Of a stretch of DNA of 43,180 nucleotides, positions 8,058 through 15,915 are shown in pieces; the stretch's first letter is position 1; the number at the start of each line of letters is the position of its first letter. This DNA is from Nonomuraea harbinensis. Its GTDB lineage: Bacteria > Actinomycetota > Actinomycetes > Streptosporangiales > Streptosporangiaceae. The stretch is taken from positions 1-43,180 of the forward strand of contig NZ_JAHKRN010000063.1 of the NCBI RefSeq assembly GCF_019396385.1, given 5' to 3'. The position numbers were made by a program, and so were the translations under genes. Below the pieces are notes generated by a model that saw only the letters and a program-made list of their open reading frames with translations, ran no database searches and was not told the DNA's origin.

Positions 8058-8282
8058 CGCCCGCCATACTCACGTACCCGGCGCTCGCTTCTGCCCTCTC
8101 GCCGCATTCGACATGGCTCCAGAGTGGCACCTTGATCGCCTCAGACGAAGGCCGGTAGGGGAATTATGACGATCGCGGAATCTTCGTCGTTCGTGAGGCG
8201 TGTCCGGCCGTGCGCCGTCAGTATTGATCTGACTTTCGGTGGATTGGCGTGCAACGGATATACGCGAGGAAGGGAGGAGCCG

Positions 8283-8732
8283 ATGCTGACCGAATCCCTG
8301 GTGGCGTTGGCCGCCAGCGGTGGGGCGGCTCTGGTGGGAGCCATGGCCACCGATGCCTGGCAGGCGACCCGCAGCGGTGTGGCCCTGCTGTTCAGCCGCC
8401 AGGGGCCCGAGCGTCAGGCGGCCGTCGAAGCCCAGCTCGACGGCAACGTCGTCCTGGTGGAGCGGGCCGGTGATCCCGGTCAGGCGCGGCAGAAGCTGGT
8501 GCCGGTCTGGGAGATGGCGCTGGCCCAGTTGCTGGAGGAGCACCCCGAGGTCGAGGCCGAGCTGCGAGAGCTCGTCGCGCGCGTACGTGAGGCTCTGCCC
8601 GACGCGCAGCGGGTGCAGCACCAGTACAACATCGCCCGCGACAACTCCCGGCAGTTCTCCGTGATGGACGGCGACATCAACTACTACGCCTCCCCCGCGC
8701 AGCCGGACCGCGGCGCCGACAGCCCCATGTGA
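8283..8732 (+). CDS. Small helical protein with C-terminal putative amyloid-signalling motif; possible NLR-linked effector
   Basis: The ATG at 8283 is preceded by AAGGGAGGAG; a longer upstream frame has no such site. The 149-residue product has a hydrophobic Gly/Ala-rich N-terminus (VALAASGGAALVGAMATDAW, residues 7-26), then long helices with many charged residues (residues 65-110). It ends in a short beta-prone segment NSRQFSVMDGDINYY (121-135) and a disordered tail. Its TGA overlaps the GTG start of the STAND ATPase, so the two are co-translated. Small helical proteins with a C-terminal amyloid motif encoded next to an NLR carrying the same motif at its N-terminus are known as Bell/BASS pairs in multicellular bacteria, where they are thought to drive regulated cell death. 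Membership here is my inference from layout and motif similarity. Confidence 0.55.
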   Translation: MLTESLVALAASGGAALVGAMATDAWQATRSGVALLFSRQGPERQAAVEAQLDGNVVLVERAGDPGQARQKLVPVWEMALAQLLEEHPEVEAELRELVARVREALPDAQRVQHQYNIARDNSRQFSVMDGDINYYASPAQPDRGADSPM

Positions 8733-11700
8733 CCGGCATGGACGGCAGGTTCGGCCAGCTGGGGCGTACCGTCCACCAGGAGGTACGGGTCGAGAGCGGC
8801 TTCGCCTACGGGGTGATCGGCGCGGATCTGCACGTCTTCGGCGACGGCAGACCTCTGTACCTGCTCAAGGAGACGAGCGGACGGGCGCAGCTGAGAGTCG
8901 CGCTGGACGCTCTCGGGCTCCCGGCCCAGCCGAGCCAGCTCCTCAACGCCCGCCACGCCGTGGTGGACTTCACCGGCCGCGACGGTGAAGTCGAGGAGCT
9001 GACCACGTGGCGCGACAGCGGTGACAGCCACGCGGTCCGCTGGCTGCACGCCCCCGGCGGCCAGGGTAAGACCCGCCTCGCCGCCCACCTCGCCGCGGCG
9101 GCGGCCGGCGACGGATGGAAGGTGATCGTCGCCGAGCACGCGCCGGCCCAGGTGGTCAACGCCGAGGACCAGACCAGCCACGACCTGCGCCTCGGGACCG
9201 CCCGCGGGATCCTCATGCTGGTCGACTACGCCGACCGCTGGCCCCTGGCCCACCTGACGTGGCTGTTCAGCAACAAGATCCTCGACCAGGACGTACCGGT
9301 ACGAGTGCTGCTCCTCGCCCGCAACGAGCACATCTGGCCCGCCCTGCGCCATGCCCTCACCCAGGCCGGCTGGCCACCCGAGGCCTGCACTGCCCGGTCC
9401 TTGGGCCCCCTGCCGAGCACGAGGGACGCCCGCCGCGACATGTTCAGGGCCGCCCGCGACTGCTTCGCCCGCTGCTACGGACTGACGCGGGCATCGGCGA
9501 TCGGCGTGCCGGACTGGCTGGAACGTGAGGAGTTCGGCCTCACCCTGGCGGTGCACATGGCCGCGCTGGTCGCCGTCGACCGCCACGTCCGCGACACGCC
9601 CCGGCCCGCGCCCGGCGAGAGCATGCTGGCGCTGACCGCCTACCTGCTGGGGCGCGAGAGCCATCACTGGCACACGCTGCACGGCACCGCCGACCCCCTG
9701 ACGGGCGCGCGCACGACGTTCGGCACCGACCCGATCCGGATGCGACGGGCCGTGTTCACCGCCGTGCTCACCGGTCCCCTGGGCTTCCGGGACGCCATGG
9801 CGGTGCTGGACGCCGTCGGCGTCGGCGATGACACCGACCGGGTGCTCACCGACCACACCTTCTGCTACCCGCCCGCCGATCCCCGTACGGTGCTGGAACC
9901 CCTCTACCCCGACCGGCTCGCCGAGGACTTCCTGGCCCTGTGCCTGCCCGGCCACGACCTGCCCGAGCACCAGCCGGAGGCGTGGGCGGCCACCGCCCCC
10001 GAGACGCTGCTCGCCTCACCGTCCGGCGACGGGACGCTGCCGCCGTACGCCGCGCGGACGATCATGTTCCTCACCGCGGCCTGCGAACGCTGGCCCCATC
10101 TGATCCCCACGCTGGAAACGCTGGAGCGTCTCCTCCCCGAGGACCCGGACGACGCGGCCGGCGACCTCGCCGTCGCGGCGGCCGACCTCACCGAGCGCCT
10201 CGCCGGGCACCGGCTGCCGACGCTCACCGATCCTGCCGCCCGCGCGGAGCTGTACGACGTCCTGGGCCGGTGGCTCTACCAGGCCCACCAGGAGGAGAAG
10301 GCGGCCGCCGCGCTGACCGAGGCCACCCGGCTGTACCGGCCGCTGGCCGCCGCCGATCCCCGGACGTTCGAGCCCAAGCTCGCCGCGGCGGCGTTCTACC
10401 TCGCCATGGACCTGGCACTCGGGGGCGCCATACCTCAGCCGGACGACCTGGCGGCGGTGGCCTACTTCTCCGCCGGCGGTGACGCGCTGCGGCCCGCCCT
10501 GGCCCGCCCGGACGAGGCGCTGGCGGCGTTCCGCGAGGCCGTCGAGATCTTCCGCCGGCTCGCCCGCGACGATCCCGCCGAACACCAGGAACGCCTGGCC
10601 GCCGTGATCTGTGTGGCCGCACTCTGCGGGCCGTACCTGGGAGCGCCGGAGGAGTCGCTGGCCCTCGCGCGCGAGGGCGTCGACCTGGTCCGCCGGCTGG
10701 CGCGCGACCAGGAGAACCTGGGCAAGGACTACTCGGACGACGTCGCGGCGGCGCTGATGGCCCTCGCGGGCAACCTGGTGGCCTCGGAACCGGAGCAGGC
10801 CGCGGCGCTCGCCCACGAGGCCATGGAGATCCTGCGCCGGCTTGCCCGCGACAACCCCGCCGAGCCCGCCCACGAGGACAGCCTCTACGGAATGCTGGCC
10901 TTCCAGACCGCGGTGCTGCTGCGGCTGGGCCGCGCCGAACCGGCCGTCGCCGTGCTCGACGAGGCCGTACGGATCCGTCGCCGCCTCGACCGGCGGAAGG
11001 ATTCGGACGGCCGCGACGCCTGGCAGGACACGTTCGCCGGGGCGCTCGGCCTGGTGTGGGTGCAAGGGACCGAGGACGACGTGGAGACCGGCCTGGAAAC
11101 GGCCGCGCGGGTGCTCCGCCACGAGGCGCGGGCCAACCCCACCGCCGACGGGGTGGCGCTCTATCACACCTTCCTCTCACTCGACCTCCTGCTGCGCCGG
11201 CTGGAACGATGGGACCTCGTCCTGGCCGGGCAGCGCGACGCCATCGACTTCCTCGGGCACTGGGACGACGCGACCGATCTGCTCGGCATGCTGGCCGCCC
11301 ACGGCGCCGTTCTCGCGATGCTGGGGCGATGGGACGAGACCCTGGACGTGATCGGCGCGATCGCCCGGGAACTCCTGCGGGAGGGCACCGCCGCCGAGCT
11401 GGAGTACGCCATTCACGGAGGGCTGACGGCGATGACCACGGGCAGCGTGGGCCAGTCGCCGGACGAGCAGCCCGCCGGCGCCTACGAGCGCGAGTCGCGG
11501 GACGAGAACGTCGCCATGCTGAACGAGATAGCGGCGGCCTACCGGCGGCGTTCCCACGGCGACGCCCAGGAGCGCGACCAAGGTTTGGCCGTCACGCTCA
11601 AGACGCTGGCCGAAGCACTGTGGATCAAGGACGAACCGTGGGAGTCCCTGACCGCCGGCGACGAGGCCGTCCAGATCCGCCGCCGGCTGGCCCGCGGCGG

Positions 11701-12109
11701 TTCCGCCGAGCACCGAGGTCATCTCGCGCTCGCGCTGAAACGCCACGCACACAGGCTGGGACGTGTCGGACGCCACGAAGAGGCTGCCGCCGCGGCGGGA
11801 GAGGCCGCCCACCTCTACGACCTCCTCGCCCGGGACGACCCCGGCGCGGACCAGCTCGCCCTCGCCGCGACCCTGCACCTCCTGGCGTCCAACCTGCAGT
11901 GGTCCAGCCCGGCCGAGGCTCTGGAACCTGCGCAACGGGCCACCGGGATCCTGGAGCGGCTCGCCCGCGACGAACCCGCCACGCACGAACCCAACCTCGT
12001 GATCATGCTGGACACGCTCGCCGAGATCCTCGACCGCCTGGGCCGCGGAGAAGAGGCACGCACCACGGTCAGCCAGGCGGCCGGAATACGCGCACGTACC
12101 CGGACCTGA
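8729..12109 (+). CDS. STAND/NLR-like ATPase with C-terminal TPR-like repeats, 1126 aa
   Basis: The GTG at 8729 overlaps the stop of the upstream gene (GTGA). Residues 20-40 form a short beta-prone segment (GFAYGVIGADLHVF) resembling the tail motif of the upstream protein. A nucleotide-binding domain follows, with a GRDGEVEEL entry motif (83-91), Walker A-like APGGQGKT (108-115) and a Walker B-like strand ILMLVDYAD. From about residue 500 to the end the sequence is made of degenerate TPR-type helical repeats, several with the signature EIxRRLARDxPAE. The design is that of a signal-transduction ATPase: sensor repeats, a nucleotide-driven oligomerisation switch and a short N-terminal signalling segment. 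It has no nuclease, protease or TIR domain of its own, so output probably goes through the small upstream protein. The ligand is unknown. Confidence 0.75.
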   Translation: MTGMDGRFGQLGRTVHQEVRVESGFAYGVIGADLHVFGDGRPLYLLKETSGRAQLRVALDALGLPAQPSQLLNARHAVVDFTGRDGEVEELTTWRDSGDSHAVRWLHAPGGQGKTRLAAHLAAAAAGDGWKVIVAEHAPAQVVNAEDQTSHDLRLGTARGILMLVDYADRWPLAHLTWLFSNKILDQDVPVRVLLLARNEHIWPALRHALTQAGWPPEACTARSLGPLPSTRDARRDMFRAARDCFARCYGLTRASAIGVPDWLEREEFGLTLAVHMAALVAVDRHVRDTPRPAPGESMLALTAYLLGRESHHWHTLHGTADPLTGARTTFGTDPIRMRRAVFTAVLTGPLGFRDAMAVLDAVGVGDDTDRVLTDHTFCYPPADPRTVLEPLYPDRLAEDFLALCLPGHDLPEHQPEAWAATAPETLLASPSGDGTLPPYAARTIMFLTAACERWPHLIPTLETLERLLPEDPDDAAGDLAVAAADLTERLAGHRLPTLTDPAARAELYDVLGRWLYQAHQEEKAAAALTEATRLYRPLAAADPRTFEPKLAAAAFYLAMDLALGGAIPQPDDLAAVAYFSAGGDALRPALARPDEALAAFREAVEIFRRLARDDPAEHQERLAAVICVAALCGPYLGAPEESLALAREGVDLVRRLARDQENLGKDYSDDVAAALMALAGNLVASEPEQAAALAHEAMEILRRLARDNPAEPAHEDSLYGMLAFQTAVLLRLGRAEPAVAVLDEAVRIRRRLDRRKDSDGRDAWQDTFAGALGLVWVQGTEDDVETGLETAARVLRHEARANPTADGVALYHTFLSLDLLLRRLERWDLVLAGQRDAIDFLGHWDDATDLLGMLAAHGAVLAMLGRWDETLDVIGAIARELLREGTAAELEYAIHGGLTAMTTGSVGQSPDEQPAGAYERESRDENVAMLNEIAAAYRRRSHGDAQERDQGLAVTLKTLAEALWIKDEPWESLTAGDEAVQIRRRLARGGSAEHRGHLALALKRHAHRLGRVGRHEEAAAAAGEAAHLYDLLARDDPGADQLALAATLHLLASNLQWSSPAEALEPAQRATGILERLARDEPATHEPNLVIMLDTLAEILDRLGRGEEARTTVSQAAGIRARTRT

Positions 12110-12219
12110 GACACGCGTCGATGGGATTCAGGCGCGTCGGAGGCGTTCGAGGTGGGGCGGTTCCTCCCCATGATTCTCACCCGAGCCAGTGCGGCACCGT
12201 GCCTGCCGAAAGTCCGCGC

Positions 12220-12233
12220 CGTTTCCGGAAACG
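12220..12233. repeat. Perfect palindrome CGTTTCCGGAAACG between convergent genes
   Basis: A 14-base perfect inverted repeat lies between the ends of the STAND ATPase gene and the convergent small gene. It may act as a weak bidirectional terminator or a protein-binding site. There is no U tract and the sequence alone does not decide. Confidence 0.35.
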
Positions 12234-12236
12234 CCG

Positions 12237-12674
12237 TCACCACAGGTAGATCTCGTGGACCAGGCCGTCCGGCTCCTCCTGATAGGTGATCGGGGACCCG
12301 GTCTGCCTGGCCTGCGTGGCGAGCGTCAGCAGCGCCGTGAACGCCCCGTCGCCGCCGTTGTAGATCTTCTTCCAGACGCCCTGCACCAGGATCCAGGCGT
12401 TGCGGGTCTGGGCGATCGACCAGGTGGCGGTGACGGTGGCGCCGGAGATCCACCCACCGGCTCCGCCATTCTCCGCGACGGTCTCCTCGGGCGCTTCCGG
12501 GGAGACGGTCAGCGTCGGCCGCATCTCGCCGTCCGGTAACTGCGCGAACCGGGCGACCATCTCGTCACCGGCCGGCTTGGCGGAGCCCTGGCCATCGGCG
12601 GCCACCGGCCGCACGGACGGCGGGATGAGCACCGGCCGGGAAACGATGATCTCGTCGTGCTCCTTCGTCGTCAT
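12237..12674 (-). CDS. Companion protein sharing the C-terminal domain of the papain-like protein
   Basis: The 145-residue product starts at ATG 12672-12674 (MTTKEHDEIIVSRP) behind GGGGAGAG. Residues 1-80 look flexible and Pro/Glu-rich. Residues 80-145 form a compact Trp-rich domain (TATWSIAQTRNAWILVQGVW, a helix FTALLTLATQAR, and the end GLVHEIYLW). This matches the last 65 residues of the neighbouring upstream protein in pattern: W-x(8-9)-[VA]W, a helix of about 15 residues, G[ST]P[IV], and a final IY-x-W. There is no signal peptide. The gene starts 8 bases after the upstream stop, so the two form an operon. I do not recognise the shared domain; ligand binding or an assembly role are both possible. 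Confidence 0.6.
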   Translation of the reverse strand: MTTKEHDEIIVSRPVLIPPSVRPVAADGQGSAKPAGDEMVARFAQLPDGEMRPTLTVSPEAPEETVAENGGAGGWISGATVTATWSIAQTRNAWILVQGVWKKIYNGGDGAFTALLTLATQARQTGSPITYQEEPDGLVHEIYLW

Positions 12675-12682
12675 CTCTCCCC

Positions 12683-13652
12683 CTACCACGCGTAGATCTG
12701 CTGGACGGTTCCGCCGTCCTCGTACAGGCCGACGGGCGTGCCGAGCGCCTTGGAGGCCGCCAGTTCGAGCAGCATCGCCTCGCCGGTGGTCGCGTCGGCG
12801 CCGTCGAGCTTGAACCAGCCGCGGGCGCTGCCGTAGGCCCACACGTTGCCGTCGGCCTCGTTGCTCCACAGGCCCAGGATCCGCTGGTCGGGCAGCCAGC
12901 TGCGCAGCGTCACCCCGGAGACGGAGCAGGTCTGGTAGGTCTCGATGCGGCACTGGCCGTAGGCGATCTTGAAGAAGTCCTGGTAGACGTCCAGGCACGC
13001 GGAGACGGCGCCGTACGCGGCGATGTGCTCCTTCATGGCCGCGGCGTCGCCGCTGATGTCCTGGAACCGCGCGACCTTCGCCATGCGGTTGGGCCAGTCG
13101 GCGTTCAGCCGGGAGCAGTCCTGGTCCCCGGCCACGTAAGGGAAGCAGTCCTCGAACGCGACCCCCGCGTCGCGGCAGTAGGGCAGGGCCTGCGCCGGCC
13201 ACCAGCCCGCCGCGCGACTCGCTCCATCCTGGCCGCCGTGGCAGTAGAACAGGTGGGCCTCGGAGAGGTCCACTGTGAGGCCCGGCGTCCGGTTGGTGAA
13301 GCGGACGACGTGCTCCATCGTCGAGATCACCGCGAAGGCGGCGCACGACCCGCAGTCCCCCTGGTCCTTGACCGGTGTGGTGTAGTCGGCACCGCCGTGG
13401 TCGCGCAGGTCGGTGGCGGCCGGGGCCCCCACCGACTCCGCGCCGGCCGCGTGGGGCCGCCGCGGTCCGCTCGTCGAGGTCGTCGTCGAGCTCGGCGACG
13501 CTCACGCCCGGGGTCGGCGGAACCCCGAGGCGCAGGACCCTGCTCTCTTCGGTGAGCCCCGTCATGGACGTGTACGCCATGCTCCATGGCTGCTCGGCCT
13601 GTTCCAGCTCCGTCTGGAGCCGGCCCAGGTCGAGCGGACTGTTCACTGGCAT
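12683..13652 (-). pseudogene. Papain-family (C1) cysteine peptidase-like protein, frameshifted and lacking the His half of the active site
   Basis: Translation should begin at ATG 13650-13652 behind AGGAGGGGAC, giving a propeptide-like N-terminus (LDLGRLQTELEQAEQPWSMA, VLRLGVPPTPGV). That frame breaks at the G4 run 13453-13456 (CCCC in the coding sense). Ignoring one C joins it to the mature domain (AAGAESVGAPAATDLRDHGG), which includes the C1 active-site motif VKDQGDCGSCAAFA (oxyanion Gln, catalytic Cys) and LSEAHLFYC. After VYQDFFKIAYG the expected segment with catalytic His and Asn (GGHxxxxVGY, NSWG) is absent. A Trp-rich domain shared with the downstream companion takes its place and ends QQIYAW. 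A GTG inside the second frame could start a shorter product. Either this is a decayed peptidase or a non-catalytic derivative; a sequencing error in the C run cannot be excluded. Confidence 0.7.
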
Positions 13653-13718
13653 GTCCCCTCCTAGGTCGCGTGGCTCCAAGCGTCGCCGTGCCGGACTCCT
13701 GGCGCCCCGGGGGACGGC

Positions 13719-15143
13719 CTAGGGGCTTCCCCAGTCCCGCCGAAGGCCGTGCGGGTGCGGCGTGGCGATGCGCCAGGCGACGAACCCGGCCGCGGCGAGC
13801 CCGGCGAGGGCCAGAAGGCTACTGGTGAGAAACGGGTCGATGCCGTCCAAGGCGGGAGCGAACCCGATGCCGACGTACACGGTGACCCCGGTGGCACCGC
13901 CCAGCTGGTCGGCGGCTCGCTGGACGCCGGAGGCGATGCCGGCGTCGTCTTCGGTCACGCCGGTCACCGCCACGTACTGCAGTCCGACGATCCCGAACCC
14001 TATCCCGGCGGCGACGAGCATCATGGCCGGAATCATCGCCGGACCGGTGGCCCCGAGACGGGAGACCAGCGCGATGGCGGCCATCGCCAGCATGGTGCAG
14101 CCGATCCCGGCCAGGACGCAGACGCGGGCGCCCCACCGTCCGAACAGCCGGGGAATCAGCAGCGAGGCCGCGATCAGGGACACCGCCAGGGGCAGCATCG
14201 TCAGGCCGGCCTGGAGCGGGCCGGCGCCCAGCCGATCCTGCAGGTAGTAGGTGAACAGCAGGAACGAGGTGGACAGCGCCGCGCTCAGCAGGGCGGTGGC
14301 GAGGTTGGCGAGGACGCGCGGCCGGTTGCGGAAGAACCGCGGCGGCACGAGCGGTCTCCGTGCGCGGCGCTCGACCCTGACGAACAGCGCCCCGGCCACC
14401 ACCGCGCCGGCCAGCGCCACCGGCGGCAGCCACGGCAGCGTGCCGTCCGCCCCTCCTGCCTCGACGACCCCGAGGGTGAACAGCAGCGGAGCCGCGACCA
14501 GCAGGAGCGCACCGGGAAGGTCCAGCGGAGCGCGCTCGGCAGCCCGTCCGCCCGGCACGAGGAGGACCACCGTGGCGAGCACGACCAGGATGAAGGGTAC
14601 GGACACCAGGAAGATCCACCACCAGCCGAGCAGCTCGGTGATGATCCCGGAGGCCACGAACCCGACGACGAGGCCACAGCTCGCCACGGCCGCCCACACG
14701 CTCAGCGCCCGCGACCTGCGCGGTCCCTCGGGGAACATGAGCACGATCACCGCCATGGATGCCGGAAGCGCGACCGCTTCACCGGCGCCCTGCAGCAGCC
14801 GGGCTGTCACCAGCAGGGCGAAGGACGGCGCGAGCCCGGCCAGCACGGACGCGGCGCCGAAGAGCGTCGTGCCGAGCAGGAGGATGCGGCGCCTGCCGAG
14901 CACGTCGCCCAGCCGGCCGCCGAGCATCAGCAGTCCGCCGCCGGTGATGGTGTAGCCGACCACGACCCAGGTCAGCGCGTGATCGTCGACGCCGAAGTCG
15001 GCGCCGATCGAGGGCAGCGCGACATTGACCACGGTCATGTCAAGCGCGATGAAGAACTGCAGCGTGGCCATGCCGCACAGCACCAGCCACGCACGCACCG
15101 GGGACGATCCGTCCCGGAGCGAAAGGAGAATGCCTGAAAGCAT
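13719..15143 (-). CDS. MFS drug exporter, DHA2 (EmrB/QacA) family
   Basis: The ATG at 15141-15143 (MLSGILLSLRDGSSP) is preferred because GGAG sits about 9 bases upstream; the frame extends to a GTG at 15206 without a better site. The 474-residue protein has about 14 hydrophobic segments, as expected for the DHA2 family. It carries the diagnostic motifs ALDMTVVNVALPSIGADF in the first helix, the motif A-like GGRLGDVLGRRRILL, and a motif C-like ARLLQGAGEAVALPAS. It should use the proton gradient to export a lipophilic compound or drug. No dedicated local regulator is adjacent, but a stable hairpin in the leader (15241-15264) could act in transcript control. A terminator-free gap of 280 bases separates it from the next minus-strand gene. 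Confidence 0.88.
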   Translation of the reverse strand: MLSGILLSLRDGSSPVRAWLVLCGMATLQFFIALDMTVVNVALPSIGADFGVDDHALTWVVVGYTITGGGLLMLGGRLGDVLGRRRILLLGTTLFGAASVLAGLAPSFALLVTARLLQGAGEAVALPASMAVIVLMFPEGPRRSRALSVWAAVASCGLVVGFVASGIITELLGWWWIFLVSVPFILVVLATVVLLVPGGRAAERAPLDLPGALLLVAAPLLFTLGVVEAGGADGTLPWLPPVALAGAVVAGALFVRVERRARRPLVPPRFFRNRPRVLANLATALLSAALSTSFLLFTYYLQDRLGAGPLQAGLTMLPLAVSLIAASLLIPRLFGRWGARVCVLAGIGCTMLAMAAIALVSRLGATGPAMIPAMMLVAAGIGFGIVGLQYVAVTGVTEDDAGIASGVQRAADQLGGATGVTVYVGIGFAPALDGIDPFLTSSLLALAGLAAAGFVAWRIATPHPHGLRRDWGSP

Positions 15144-15240
15144 CGAGTGCTCCGTTGCCCAGAGGAGGTTCCGGGCAGCACGAACGTGCCGCTCCGGTTG
15201 GACCACGAAGCGACAGGACGTTCAGCGGATGGTGAGAAGA

Positions 15241-15264
15241 ACGCCCCGCCGCTTAGCGGAGCGT
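15241..15264 (-). promoter_or_regulatory. Leader hairpin upstream of the MFS exporter (possible attenuator)
   Basis: In the transcript direction the sequence ACGCTCCGCT followed by AAGCGGCGGGGCGT can form a strong stem (ACGC/GCGT outer, CCGCT/AGCGG inner) and is followed directly by TTCTTCTC. This resembles an intrinsic terminator or attenuator about 95 bases before the chosen start codon. There is no evident leader peptide with drug-stalling features, so the mechanism is open. Confidence 0.35.
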
Positions 15265-15432
15265 CCTTGTCACCGCGGCACAGACGGCCGCGCACGAAGC
15301 GCCAGACATGTCACCGATGCTAGCGGAGCCGACGGCGGATTGATCACTCTGCCGGACCTGGCAGCCGCCCCGGCACCGCACCCTGTGTCCCGTCGGTCCC
15401 ACGATGCCTTGATCGGGGATGGCGATCGGCCC

Positions 15433-15744
15433 TCAGCGGAAGCGCCAGTAGCCGCTCGCCGGCTCTTCGCTGGTCGTGCACTTGGCCACGGACCTCACGG
15501 TGTTGGGGCGCCTCCACTGTCCGTACCGGGTCGTGTAGTTGCTGGAGCCGATCCTGTAGCACCTGACCACGGCCTGGAACTCCCCGTCCCCCTTACCGCA
15601 GAACACTTCGTAGGTGAACGTCGTGTACGTGTCGGAACAGTTGGAGGGGGCCGCGTGTGCGGCCCCCGCCGACGCGACCACTGTGCCGGCCGCCAGCAAT
15701 GCGCCGAGCGCGGCCACCTGCAGCGTCTTCGTCACCTTTTTCAT
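15433..15744 (-). CDS. Small secreted protein with four cysteines
   Basis: The ATG at 15742-15744 has GAGGAG five bases upstream. The 103-residue precursor starts MKKVTKTLQVAALGALLAAG and has a clear signal peptide ending near AGAAHAA. The mature part of about 70 residues has four Cys (NCSDTY, VFCGKG, VRCYRI, AKCTTS), which could form two disulfides, and ends in GYWRFR. It is probably a small extracellular protein of unknown role. It diverges from the AfsR-type regulator, sharing a 170-base promoter region, so it may belong to that regulator's targets. I do not recognise the family. Confidence 0.65.
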   Translation of the reverse strand: MKKVTKTLQVAALGALLAAGTVVASAGAAHAAPSNCSDTYTTFTYEVFCGKGDGEFQAVVRCYRIGSSNYTTRYGQWRRPNTVRSVAKCTTSEEPASGYWRFR

Positions 15745-15915
15745 TGCACTCCTCACAGGGTCTTATCACCGTGACAGGACTCGGCTGGAACGCCGTTGAT
15801 CTACGGCACAGCGTAGGCAGGAGGGGCTATCCATCCGCTTGTCGGCGGCTATTACCTGCTTGCGGCACTTCGGCAGTGTGCCTACGCTCGCCATCAGCGA
15901 TCAGGGGGGCCGCAG

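Noticed and set aside
8684..9970. 428-codon minus ORF opposite the STAND ATPase gene
   Set aside because: GC-rich antisense shadow with low-complexity Gly/Val/Gln-rich translation.
10016..11167. 383-codon minus ORF opposite the TPR repeats
   Set aside because: Antisense shadow; the plus-strand frame has coherent TPR periodicity.
13749..15137. 462-codon plus ORF opposite the MFS exporter
   Set aside because: Translation is Glu/Gln/Arg/His-rich low complexity, typical of antisense frames of membrane proteins.
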